Position numbers and translations under genes: made by a program. The notes beneath the pieces are model-generated. The model saw only the letters and a program-made list of their open reading frames with translations. It made no database searches and had not been told where the DNA came from. From Streptomyces sp. NBC_01224 (lineage in GTDB: Bacteria; Actinomycetota; Actinomycetes; Streptomycetales; Streptomycetaceae), in the NCBI RefSeq assembly GCF_036002945.1, contig NZ_CP108529.1, positions 5,947,001 to 6,011,000 of the forward strand: a DNA stretch of 64,000 nt, given 5' to 3'. Shown in pieces: positions 35,010 to 42,320 of the stretch; positions within the stretch are counted from its first letter, which is position 1, and each line of letters opens with the position of its first letter.

Positions 35010-35049
35010 CCCGGCGAACCTATGCGGTCACAGCACTAGGTGATCAATT

Positions 35050-35068
35050 CCAAGGGATGCCTGCGGAG
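35050..35068 (+). repeat. 19-bp direct repeat, left copy
   Basis: The sequence CCAAGGGATGCCTGCGGAG matches 35567-35585 at 18 of 19 positions. Together they bracket the deoxyribosyltransferase-like gene. Confidence 0.8.
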
Positions 35069-35154
35069 GGTGTGGGGTGGGCGGCGGCCGAAGCCACCGC
35101 GAGACGGTCAGGCGGCAGGCTGCCGGCCCTGGTTGTCGAGGTGGCAGCGGGCGG

Positions 35155-35544
35155 TCAGGCGTCAGGGTCGACTTCGGGGTGCGTGAACCGCACGGGCTTG
35201 CCCAGCGACCGGGCGTAGGCGATTTCGGCTCGGGTGCTGTCTCCGATGTAGTCGCCGACTACGAGCACCTCATCAGCGAGCCGGATCTTCGCCCGGTGCA
35301 GATCGTCGAGCCGAACCTTCAGCGCCTCGGCCTCGACAGGGTCGGACCAAAGTTCGTGCGGCGACTTCATGTCACAGCCCGGTTTGACGACAATCTTTCC
35401 GGCTTTGGTCTCCCGCAGATCGGCCTCGTTCATCTCGGTCATGAAGCGGGTGGAGCCGCAGATCACGACGATACGCGGGAGGCTCAACAGCTTCTTCGCG
35501 TCGGCGAGCCTCTCCTCGGGGGTGAGCAGTTGCGGGTATGACAC
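35155..35544 (-). CDS. Nucleoside deoxyribosyltransferase-like protein (DUF4406-type Rossmann fold)
   Basis: The GTG start has an ideal ribosome site, AGGAGG five bases upstream. The 129-residue product shows the family pattern: IVVICGSTRFMTEMNEADL near residue 25, CDMKSPHELW, the ADEVLVVGDYIGDST strand-loop with acidic residue, and AEIAYARSLGKPVRF. This fold covers nucleoside 2-deoxyribosyltransferases and nucleotide-hydrolysing relatives, some of which act in phage defence. Whether it is an enzyme here is unproven. The gene sits between near-identical 19-bp direct repeats, suggesting a small transferred cassette. Confidence 0.75.
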   Translation of the reverse strand: MSYPQLLTPEERLADAKKLLSLPRIVVICGSTRFMTEMNEADLRETKAGKIVVKPGCDMKSPHELWSDPVEAEALKVRLDDLHRAKIRLADEVLVVGDYIGDSTRAEIAYARSLGKPVRFTHPEVDPDA

Positions 35545-35566
35545 TGGTTCCTCCTGGTGGTGTGGT

Positions 35567-35585
35567 CCAAGGGGTGCCTGCGGAG
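35567..35585 (+). repeat. 19-bp direct repeat, right copy
   Basis: CCAAGGGGTGCCTGCGGAG is the partner of the copy at 35050. The pair are 517 bases apart, start to start. Confidence 0.8.
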
Positions 35586-35614
35586 ACGAGAACGAGGGTG
35601 TCCAAGATCGTTTT

Positions 35615-35842
35615 GTGACGAACGACGTGGACACCCTCGCGACAGCACTCTATGCGACGACCGACGACATCCTGAAGGAGCATCCTGGGCTGGCGCCGTG
35701 GCGCCCGCCGGTCGGCATTACGCCCCGCCTGAGCGATGCCGAACTGGTCACCCTCGCCACGATGCAGGCCATACTCGGCTACACCTCCGAGGCCAAATGG
35801 CTCCGCCATGCCCGTCGGAAGGACGCGTTGACCTGCATGTAG
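35615..35842 (+). pseudogene. IS982-family transposase, N-terminal fragment
   Basis: The GTG-initiated frame gives VTNDVDTLATALYATTDDIL, then ITPRLSDAELVTLATMQAIL and GYTSEAKWLRHARR. This is the standard start of Streptomyces IS982-type transposases, which run near 280-300 residues. The frame ends after 75 codons and the catalytic domain is missing. An inverted repeat (CGAGGGTGTCC at 35591 and GGACACCCTCG at 35629) spans the start. It is a dead fragment. Confidence 0.8.
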
Positions 35843-36261
35843 CCGTCGCGTCGACGGTTCAGCTCAACTGTCTGCTGCTCGCGGCGCCACTGAGCTTCAG
35901 CCACCTGCTGCTGACGCTCGTCAGCCGGGTGGCGTGTATCTGGTCTTCCAAACAAGTGCTCTGGTACTCGCGCGGCGGAGCTTGACTCGGGCAATCTGCC
36001 CCAGGTCCGTACCAGAAGTGTGCCAGACGGTACGGGGAGCGCCGGAAGCCAGAACGCCACATCGCAGGCCAGAGGAGCTTCAATGCCTGAGGCTGAGGCG
36101 GTGTTCCCGCCACGAGCGGGAGGTCGACCCCTAACTGCCGACCTTCTGCGCGGAGGTCGTGCGGTGCCCGAGGCGTTCAGGGTAATGGCGGCCACCCACT
36201 CCAGACCTGCGTTCTATCGGATCCTTCCAGCACAGGGCAGCTATTCGCCGGTTCGACGGTT
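35843..36261. other. 419 bases without a confident gene
   Basis: A minus-strand frame includes VAEAQWRREQQTVELNRRRD, which looks mildly protein-like and may be a plasmid-derived remnant, but no family is recognised. It could also be the scar of the IS982 insertion. Nothing else stands out. Confidence 0.4.
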
Positions 36262-36462
36262 TCAGGCGACTACCTCGGCAAGTGCACTGGTGAGGGCTGC
36301 CGCAAGCATCATGACGGCGAGGAAGGTGGAGGCAGCCCGCATGCACGCACTGGGGTAGCTGGCACCGTCCAGGCGAGCAAGCTTGCCCGCGACAGCAGCT
36401 GCAAGCAGCGCCAGGATGGCTACCAACGTGGCACTCAGCAGGACGACAGCAAGATTGGTCAC
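36262..36462 (-). CDS. Small two- or three-helix membrane protein
   Basis: The 66-residue product has a first helix (LAVVLLSATLVAILALLAAA), a short loop GKLARLDGASYPSACMRAAS, and a second hydrophobic run (TFLAVMMLAAALTSALAEVV). The GTG start has AAGGAAC upstream. The gene is divergent from the large HTH/P-loop/Sel1 gene with 118 bases between them, so they may share regulation. No family function is known to me. Small membrane proteins beside regulator-like NTPases are sometimes effectors, but this is speculation. Confidence 0.6.
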   Translation of the reverse strand: MTNLAVVLLSATLVAILALLAAAVAGKLARLDGASYPSACMRAASTFLAVMMLAAALTSALAEVVA

Positions 36463-36580
36463 GACAAGTTCCTTGCAGATGAGGGTGTGTTGACGTGTTC
36501 AAGGTCGCGGAATAGGTGTGCGTCGGGGTGCGTCTGGACGAAGATGAACACCAGCGAACAGGTGAGGGCGGGGCGGACAA

Positions 36581-39283
36581 GTGGCTGGCGAGGAAGCGGA
36601 GCGCGAGGCAGCGCTAACCGAGTTGCGTACCAGGCTGAACAACGGCCTGGCCCGCTCCCGGCTGGCTAAGACACAACTCGCGGCCCAGGCCAGGCTGAGC
36701 CGGACTACCATCCATGAGGCCTTAAGGACTGGGGCTCCTGCTCCGTCAGCCGAGACGGTCGTTGCCCTGGCCCGTGTCCTGCGCCTTAAGGACAACGAAC
36801 TGCTCAGGCTGCAGCGCACCGCAGCTGGGGAAGCCTGTTCTCTGGCAGGCCCTGCCCAGGTTCCCGGCCGGCGGATAGGCGACTGGGATCCGCATGACTT
36901 GGAGATCCACCCGGCCGGCTTTACCTCGGGCAAGCGGGACTCCGGTGCCCGACCACGAGTGCTGCCCCGCTACGTCATGCGCGCTCATGACCGAGTACTG
37001 GCAGACACAGTGCGCGAGGTTGGTGAAGGCCGCAGCCGGATGGTGATCCTGGTCGGAACGTCCTCGACAGGCAAGACCAGGGCGTGCTGGGAAGCCGTCC
37101 AACCGCTTGCTCCCAATGAATGGCTGCTATGGCATCCCTTTGACCCCACGCGTGTTGAGGCTGCGCTATCCGACCTGGAACGCGTGCGGCCCCACACAGT
37201 GGTGTGGTTAAACGAGGCCCACCACTACCTCGGCGACCCTCGAGCCGGTGAGCAAGTCGCTGCCGCATTGCACAGCCTCCTTACGCATCCTGACCGTCAG
37301 CCAACCCTCATCCTGGGCACCCTGTGGCCCGAGTATGCAGACCGCTACACGGCGCTGCCCGCTCCGGGCGAGACAGATCAGCACAGCCGGGTGCGGGAGC
37401 TACTTGCCGGGCGCACCGTCACCATCCCTGACGCCTTCGACCAGAATGCGCTGCGCACGGCAGCTGCTCTCGCTAATCAAGGCGACCTGCTGCTGGCCGA
37501 TACGCTCACCCGGACTCGCGTAGATGGGAGGGTGACACAGGACCTTGCTGGGGCTCCTGCACTCTTGCACCGATACGAGCACGCCTCACCTGCTGCGAGA
37601 GCCTTGCTGGAGGCCGCGATGGACGCCCGTCGACTCGGCTTGGGCATCCGCCTTCCACAAGCCTTCCTCACCGAGGCTGCCGCCGACTACCTCAGCAGCA
37701 AGGACTACGACGAACTCACCGATGACTGGGCGGAAGCGGCCTACGCGGACCTTGCCCGCCCCGTCCACGGCAAACAAGCACCGCTACGTCGCACGATGCT
37801 CCGACCCAAGCGACGCCCGCCCGGCAAGGCGACCTCGTCCACCGAACGCGCAGCGAACACCGGGCCGTTGTTCCAACTCGCTGACTATCTCGAACAACAC
37901 GGCCGGACCAGCCGCAAGCATTTGTGTCCACCTTTGTCGTTTTGGGCCGCAGCCCACGAGCATCTCACCCACCCCAGTGACCTCAGAAACCTCGCCTCAG
38001 CTGCCCACAATCGGCACCGTCTCGAATGGGCAGATGCCCTCCTCCACCGGGCCGCGAACGCTGGCCACCCCAATGCCCTGATCGACCTAGCGCACATACG
38101 GGAGAGGGACGGGAATCGAGAAGGCGCCGAAACCCTGCTCCGCCGGGCCGCGGACGCTGGCCACATCACCGCACTGTTCAGTCTGGGGCAGATGCATGAG
38201 GCGGCTGGGGACTGGACGAGCGCCGAAAGTTTCTACCAACGAGCCGCCGATAACGGCAGCGCCAACGCTCTGATGATCCTGATACGTGTGCGCGAGGCGG
38301 CCGGGGACCAGAAAGCTGCCGAAACCCTGCTCCGCCAAGCAACGGACGCAGGCCGCGTCAAGTCTCCAGTGGGTCTGGCGAAGCAGCGAGATAGGAACCG
38401 GGAAGGCGCCCAGACACCGATTCGACAAGGTACGAACGAAGGCCGCATCAAGTCTCCAGTGAGTCTGGCGAAGCAGCGAGATAGGAACCGGGAAGGCGCT
38501 CGGGCACTGATTCAACATGCTACGGACGCCAGCCACACCAGCGTCTTGATCGACCTAGCACGCATGCGGGAAGCGGCCGGAAATCTCCAAGCCGCCGAAA
38601 CCCTGCTCCACCAAGCAGCGGACGCCGGCCACACAAGCGCCCTTATCGACCTAGCACGCATGCGGGAAGCGGCCGGAAATCTCCAAGCCGCCGAAACCCT
38701 GCTCCACCAAGCAGCGGACGCCGGCCACACAAGCGCCCTTATCGACCTAGCACGCATGCAGGAGAAGTACGGAGACCGGCAAGCCGCCGAAACCCTGCTC
38801 CACCAAGCAGCGGACGCCGGCCACACAAGCGCCCTTATCGACCTAGCACGCATGCAGGAGAAGTACGGAGACCGGCAAACCGCCGAAACCCTCTTCCAGC
38901 GTGCAGCCGACGCCGGCCACACAAGCGCCTTGGTCATCCTCATGCAAATGCGGGAAGAGGATGGTGATCGGGAAGGCGCCGAGACCTTCTACCAAAGGGC
39001 GGCCGACGCTGGTCACTCGAACGCCTTGGTCATCCTTATGCAAATGCGGGAGAAGAACGGGGACATGGAGGGCGCCAGAACCTTGCTCAGCGATGCGGCT
39101 GAGAACGGTCACACGAATGCCATGGTCAAGCTGGCGCGGAGGCTAGAGAGGGACGGAGACGTAGAGGGCGCCGAGGCTTTGCTCCGTCAAACCGCTGATT
39201 TCGGCGATGCCCGGCAGTTCTCTCGAAGTGGTCGTTGGCCGTACGGGCTGGATCCGGACGGCACGCCAACCCCTCCATGGTAG
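36581..39283 (+). CDS. HTH / P-loop NTPase / Sel1-like repeat protein (STAND-like)
   Basis: The 900-residue protein has three parts. An N-terminal Cro/C1-type helix-turn-helix (LAKTQLAAQARLSRTTIHEA) is followed by a P-loop domain with Walker A GTSSTGKTRA (near residue 160) and Walker B-like HTVVWLNEAHHYL. About 13 Sel1/TPR-like repeats of 32 residues then run from residue 480 on (AAETLLHQAADAGHTSALID and so on). It ends in WPYGLDPDGTPTPPW, a tail shared by many Streptomyces repeat proteins. The layout is that of STAND-type switch proteins: NTPase switch plus repeat sensor. GC is lower than in core genes here and codon use differs, suggesting transfer. Confidence 0.8.
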   Translation: MAGEEAEREAALTELRTRLNNGLARSRLAKTQLAAQARLSRTTIHEALRTGAPAPSAETVVALARVLRLKDNELLRLQRTAAGEACSLAGPAQVPGRRIGDWDPHDLEIHPAGFTSGKRDSGARPRVLPRYVMRAHDRVLADTVREVGEGRSRMVILVGTSSTGKTRACWEAVQPLAPNEWLLWHPFDPTRVEAALSDLERVRPHTVVWLNEAHHYLGDPRAGEQVAAALHSLLTHPDRQPTLILGTLWPEYADRYTALPAPGETDQHSRVRELLAGRTVTIPDAFDQNALRTAAALANQGDLLLADTLTRTRVDGRVTQDLAGAPALLHRYEHASPAARALLEAAMDARRLGLGIRLPQAFLTEAAADYLSSKDYDELTDDWAEAAYADLARPVHGKQAPLRRTMLRPKRRPPGKATSSTERAANTGPLFQLADYLEQHGRTSRKHLCPPLSFWAAAHEHLTHPSDLRNLASAAHNRHRLEWADALLHRAANAGHPNALIDLAHIRERDGNREGAETLLRRAADAGHITALFSLGQMHEAAGDWTSAESFYQRAADNGSANALMILIRVREAAGDQKAAETLLRQATDAGRVKSPVGLAKQRDRNREGAQTPIRQGTNEGRIKSPVSLAKQRDRNREGARALIQHATDASHTSVLIDLARMREAAGNLQAAETLLHQAADAGHTSALIDLARMREAAGNLQAAETLLHQAADAGHTSALIDLARMQEKYGDRQAAETLLHQAADAGHTSALIDLARMQEKYGDRQTAETLFQRAADAGHTSALVILMQMREEDGDREGAETFYQRAADAGHSNALVILMQMREKNGDMEGARTLLSDAAENGHTNAMVKLARRLERDGDVEGAEALLRQTADFGDARQFSRSGRWPYGLDPDGTPTPPW
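38545..38930 (+). repeat. 96-bp near-identical repeats inside the Sel1 region
   Basis: Units begin at 38591, 38687, 38783 and 38879 with exactly 96-base spacing. The first two and next two differ only in one short block (CGGGAAGCGGCCGGAAATCT versus CAGGAGAAGTACGGAGACCG). Such identity at DNA level implies recent expansion or gene conversion, so repeat number is likely to vary between strains. Confidence 0.95.
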
Positions 39284-39507
39284 AAGGCAGCCTTGGCGCC
39301 TACGGATCACCTCTGTACGACAGTTGACCCTCATCGGGCTGCTAGTCCGCCGAATCGAATAGGGACCGGCTGGCTCGGTCTAGGTGGTGGTCCAGCGCGC
39401 GTGGACTACTTGTGGACGGACTACAGCTGTCCGCGTCCCTCCGCGGTCGTCACCAGCAACGATGCCTGGGAATCAAGGGCCCTCCGGAGCCGTGTGCGCG
39501 AAGCGGG

Positions 39508-39879
39508 ATGTTGGTCTGCATGACTTACGAATCCAGCAGCGCCTCAGCCGGGAGCACCCAAGTCACGACCGTGACCGATGGTGTCGCGCAGGTCTTCACC
39601 TGGGAGGAGGACGCGCGGATCGAGGTACGGAACCTCGGTCGTGAGGTCGTCATCGAGGCGAATGCCGCAGGCCTCAGAACGCTGGCCGGCCATCTGCTCA
39701 CTCTCGCGAAGGACGGCGTTCCCGACGGGAGCCATCTACACCTGGAGGACGGCAACGGTCTGGCGGACGGGTCCGGCGGGTTGGTTCTGGAACGATGTGA
39801 CGAAGAGGATGGAGGCAAGCCACCAGTGGCTGCCACACATGCCTCGTTGCGGCGGCCTGGCGAATGCGTGTCGAAGTAA
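39508..39879 (+). CDS. Imm32-type immunity protein
   Basis: The central part VVIEANAAGLRTLAGHLLTL followed by AKDGVPDGSHLHLEDGNGL and GSGGLVLER matches the Imm32 immunity-protein family. It has the conserved Gly-Leu-x-x-Leu-Ala and PxGSHxHLD pattern. Two ATG codons, at 39508 and 39520, are possible; I give the longer, after AAGCGGG. Imm32 proteins are usually found with polymorphic toxins, but no toxin gene is visible nearby. It may be an orphan immunity gene acquired with the island. Confidence 0.75.
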   Translation: MLVCMTYESSSASAGSTQVTTVTDGVAQVFTWEEDARIEVRNLGREVVIEANAAGLRTLAGHLLTLAKDGVPDGSHLHLEDGNGLADGSGGLVLERCDEEDGGKPPVAATHASLRRPGECVSK

Positions 39880-40212
39880 GCCGGATCAGCGGCACATTCA
39901 ACGTAAGCGTGCTGGTCACGCACCCTGGTGGCCTCGAGCATCCAAGCGCCTTCTAAGAGCATGGCCTCTCAACGGACTGTGGGTCATGTGTGGGTCACCG
40001 AAGCGTCGCCGGGGGTGAGTCACTGCAGGGCTACCGGGACCGAGTTCCCACGCTCAACCTGATCCGCTGCCGGCTGAAGCTTCGACTGGTCTGTTTCGGT
40101 GGCGATCCTGAACGTGCTCCCATGCCTCTCGCATGCGCCTACCCTGCTCAAGCGCTACGTGGAAGCCTGCCTGGGGTCTGGAGTTACCTGGCCTCTTCGT
40201 CGGGGGTATGGA
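39880..40212. other. Non-coding stretch with attachment-site-like features
   Basis: No gene is seen in 333 bases. Within it, 39945-39963 resembles the anticodon arm of tRNA-Arg(TCT), and two TGTGGGTCA direct repeats (39978 and 39989) follow, 11 bases apart. See the separate entry. Confidence 0.5.
39945..39997 (+). other. Possible relic of a tRNA-Arg attachment site
   Basis: GCGCCTTCTAAGAGCATGG matches the tRNA-Arg(TCT) anticodon arm and following bases at 17 of 19 positions. Integrases often cross over in this arm. Fifteen bases on are two copies of TGTGGGTCA spaced 11 bases, resembling arm-type binding sites. No integrase gene remains. The tRNA gene itself is at 26.2 kb in the opposite orientation. 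Confidence 0.4.
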
Positions 40213-40392
40213 ATGGCATCTCAGTCCAGGTGCGGCGCTCGCACCAAAGCTGGCACAGCGTGCCGGAACCTTGCAGTGGTCGGCACCTCTCGTTGCGCGA
40301 AGCACCAGGGCTCCTGGTCTGCCTACGGCGTTGCGCAACGCAAGGAGAAGGAAGCCAAGGCGAAGAAGAGCAAGATCCGCAGGAAGCGGTAG
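40213..40392 (+). CDS. Small Cys/His zinc-binding protein, phage-like
   Basis: The 59-residue product has CGARTKAGTACRN and SRCAKHQG, a C-x8-C...C-x2-H pattern like the HGGXSTS-type zinc proteins often found beside phage terminase or integrase genes. The tail is very basic (KEKEAKAKKSKIRRKR), which suggests nucleic-acid binding. I choose the ATG before ASQSRCG. A longer reading would add 38 residues without family features. The 3' end overlaps the relic of the convergent GntR gene. Phage or plasmid origin fits the island setting. Confidence 0.65.
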   Translation: MASQSRCGARTKAGTACRNLAVVGTSRCAKHQGSWSAYGVAQRKEKEAKAKKSKIRRKR

Positions 40393-40918
40393 GCGTGCGG
40401 GAGGGCGTGCTCGGACCGGCCCGTCGGCGCAGTGTCATCCGTAGTCTCGTTCACCGCCAGCGGGGGAAGGAGCTCGGTCAGCCTGACCACTGCCGCCTCG
40501 CAGCACTTCCCCTCGTGGCTGAGGCAGAGGAATTCGGTCAGTGGGCTGCTTGTCGACACCCTCAGCAGAGCGGCCAGATGCCCTCGCGCCGGGAGGTGAG
40601 TGGTGCGGACGGTCATGCGTAGAGCCGGATCGGTCGCGGTCTGAGCGAGGGGAGTGCGGCCACCGCCGACGTACGTGATTCTGCGGAGGGGGTGGCGGAC
40701 GAAGTTCCCCTTGCCGTGAATCTTCTCAACGAGCCCTTCGTCCTGGAGTACTGCGAGGGCGCTCCGCAGCGTCGGCGTGCTGACCGCATAGCGGGAGGCG
40801 AGTCGCGCCTCGGAAGGGAGGCGTTCGCCGGCCTTGATGCGGCCGGTTGAGATCTGCGTCCGGAGGTCGTCGGCGATGCATTCGCCTTCGTCACGCCTGG
40901 TCGCTTATGAGAAGGCAT
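40323..40918 (-). pseudogene. GntR-family regulator, frameshifted
   Basis: The natural start gives MPSHKRPGVTK, the usual GntR lead. The helix-turn-helix lies in another frame: CIADDLRTQISTGRIKAGER, then YAVSTPTLRSALAVLQDEG and KIHGKGNFVR. One small insertion or deletion near 40890 separates them. Downstream the ligand-domain start is recognisable (MTVRTTHLPARGHLAALLRV, SPLTEFLCLSHEG) and then decays. The frame runs into a convergent small gene. Its start overlaps the stop of the hypothetical gene upstream (TGATG). Confidence 0.75.
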
Positions 40919-41289
40919 CAGTTCGCCTCCATCGGTGCGAGCCAGGTTCGCGCGAAGGGCGTGTGAGCTACGGACGTTGAGCGCTGCCTCGCACCTTCGC
41001 AGATGGCCAGCACGTACCGGCGGACGAGCTGGTTCTCCTCGTCGGCGAGGACGTCCATTCCGTCCCGAAGCTGCCCCGTGCGCAGCGTGGGGGAGTCGGT
41101 GAGGTCGAGGGGAGCGACCCCCGAGCAGAAAGCTGTTAAGGGGCGGCGGTGACGGCCCCTCGGGAAGTGCCGCTCACTGGTGCGTGAGACGGCATGGCGG
41201 CTCCTATCGCTGATGGCCAGGTCCCCGGACATCGCCCGTCGCGGGGGCCGCTTTGCGTACGGCGGCCCATAAGACGCGGCCGTCCACAT
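40918..41289 (-). CDS. Hypothetical protein, start uncertain
   Basis: The C-terminal part (GQLRDGMDVLADEENQLVRR, then YVLAICEGARQRSTSVAHTP and FARTWLAPMEAN) looks like real protein and ends in a TGATG overlap with the GntR relic, as if co-translated. The N-terminal half of the frame overlaps the previous gene and is less convincing. The real start may be the ATG of MDVLADEENQ (after GGGACGGA) or another internal codon. I recognise no family. Confidence 0.4.
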   Translation of the reverse strand: MWTAASYGPPYAKRPPRRAMSGDLAISDRSRHAVSRTSERHFPRGRHRRPLTAFCSGVAPLDLTDSPTLRTGQLRDGMDVLADEENQLVRRYVLAICEGARQRSTSVAHTPFARTWLAPMEAN

Positions 41290-41482
41290 TGCTCGCGAAG
41301 AGGCCGAATCGATCGGCCTTCGCCACTGCGTCCAGGACCTCCCGCCATGAGTCGGCGGGGAAGTCGTCCGGCACCTCCGCTTCGATCGATGTGTGGTGGG
41401 CGTGCTGCATCGCGCGTGTGGTCAGTCCGGCGGCGGACAACCGGGCGGCGATGTCCTTGGCGCTCAGTTCGGAAGCGGGCAC
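41204..41482 (-). CDS. Small hypothetical protein divergent from GntR regulator
   Basis: The GTG start has GGAGATAGCT upstream. The 92-residue protein is compact and well structured in appearance: SAKDIAARLSAAGLTTRAMQ, HAHHTSIEAEVPDDFPADSW, and EVLDAVAKADRFGLFASN. No known domain is recognised. It is divergent from the GntR gene with 82 bases between start codons, and that region holds the CTAG operator array. It is therefore the likely regulatory target of that protein, together with the small genes downstream. Confidence 0.65.
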   Translation of the reverse strand: MPASELSAKDIAARLSAAGLTTRAMQHAHHTSIEAEVPDDFPADSWREVLDAVAKADRFGLFASNVDGRVLWAAVRKAAPATGDVRGPGHQR

Positions 41483-41519
41483 AGCTATCTCCGTCGCCGA
41501 GTGATCACGATACGTAAGG

Positions 41520-41555
41520 CTAGTTAACTAGATTAGAGCTAGTGGACTAGACTAG
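41520..41555. promoter_or_regulatory. Tandem CTAG-type operator array
   Basis: CTAGTTAACTAG (41520-41531, a perfect palindrome) and CTAGTGGACTAG (41539-41550) are followed by ACTAG. They lie in the divergent promoter between the small hypothetical gene and the GntR regulator, and are unusually AT-rich for this genome. They are probably the autoregulatory sites of the GntR protein. Confidence 0.7.
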
Positions 41556-41564
41556 ATTTTCCAT

Positions 41565-42320
41565 ATGCCTGAGCAGCCGCCTTATCTCCGCATCGCGGAC
41601 GTTCTTCGACAACGGATCGCGGAGCATGAGTGGACGCCGGGGGACCGGCTGCCCTCACGTGCTCAGATCGGCCAGGAGTGCGGCGTCGGCGAGAACGTGG
41701 TCCGTCGGGCGCAGGAGCTGCTGATCTCACAGGGAGTCCTGGAAGGCCGTGCGGGTTCCGGCACGTACGTCGCCGAACCTCGGCGGCGCGTCCGGGTGGT
41801 CCGTTCGTCGGCGCGCGAGCAGCGTGACGACTCCCCGTTCCGTGCGGACATGCAGGCTGTGGGCAAGCGCGGGGACTGGGAGAGTCGGACCGAGGCCAAG
41901 ATCCCGGCACCGGCGGAGATCGCGGCGCGGCTCGGTGTCGCCGAAGGCGATCTGTGCGTCCGCTCCGTGTACGAGTTCTTGGCCGACGGCAAGCCGGTGC
42001 AGTTGTCGACGAGCTGGGAGCCGTACGACCTCACTGCCGGCACGCTCGTAGTTCTCCCCGAGGGAGGGCCCCATGCCGGGGCGGGCGTCGTGAACCGTAT
42101 GGCTGCGATCGGCATCACGGTCAGCCACGCTGTCGAGCAGCCGGAGCCGCGGCAGGCGACTGCCGAGGAAGCATCGCTTCTCGGTATCCAGAAGGCCGCT
42201 CTTGTCACCCACATCAGGCGGACGTACTACAGCGACCAAGGCCGACCCGTGGAGACCGCGGATATCGTCGTGCCCGCCGCCCTGTGCGAGATCGTTTACG
42301 AGATCCCCACCGGGCGATAG
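41565..42320 (+). CDS. GntR/HutC-family regulator with UTRA domain
   Basis: The 251-residue protein has an N-terminal winged helix (ADVLRQRIAEHEWTPGDRLP, then IGQECGVGENVVRRAQELLI and EGRAGSGTYVAE). A UTRA effector domain follows from about residue 90 (LCVRSVYEFLADGKPVQLST, SLLGIQKAALVTHIRRTYYS). This is the HutC subgroup common on Streptomyces mobile elements, where it resembles KorSA-type repressors of integrative plasmids. The promoter holds a CTAG repeat array. It is the last gene inside the island and still intact. Confidence 0.9.
   Translation: MPEQPPYLRIADVLRQRIAEHEWTPGDRLPSRAQIGQECGVGENVVRRAQELLISQGVLEGRAGSGTYVAEPRRRVRVVRSSAREQRDDSPFRADMQAVGKRGDWESRTEAKIPAPAEIAARLGVAEGDLCVRSVYEFLADGKPVQLSTSWEPYDLTAGTLVVLPEGGPHAGAGVVNRMAAIGITVSHAVEQPEPRQATAEEASLLGIQKAALVTHIRRTYYSDQGRPVETADIVVPAALCEIVYEIPTGR

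Larger units (their letters stand above)
33212..35036 (-). mobile_element. IS630-family element with internal cargo gene
   Basis: The outer ends are inverted repeats: CTAGTGCTGTGACCG at 33209-33223 and its complement at 35025-35039, with a further GGTTC match inside. Each is flanked by TA, the target duplicated by the IS630 family. Within lie an NTF2-like gene and a broken transposase. An inner relic at 33798-33833 (GCGCTGTGGCTGTGTAAGTT) resembles the right end over about 34 bases with one gap. The ancestral IS was probably the usual 1.24 kb, and the larger 1.83-kb unit appears to have moved with the extra gene. Confidence 0.75.

Noticed and set aside
35779..36195. Minus-strand frame of 138 codons after the IS982 fragment
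   Set aside because: It overlaps the IS982 fragment, has no recognisable domain and no ribosome site. It was kept only as a possible remnant in the gap entry.
38545..38930. Regular 96-bp repeats as a CRISPR array
   Set aside because: The repeats are in frame, contiguous without spacers, and encode Sel1-like protein repeats.
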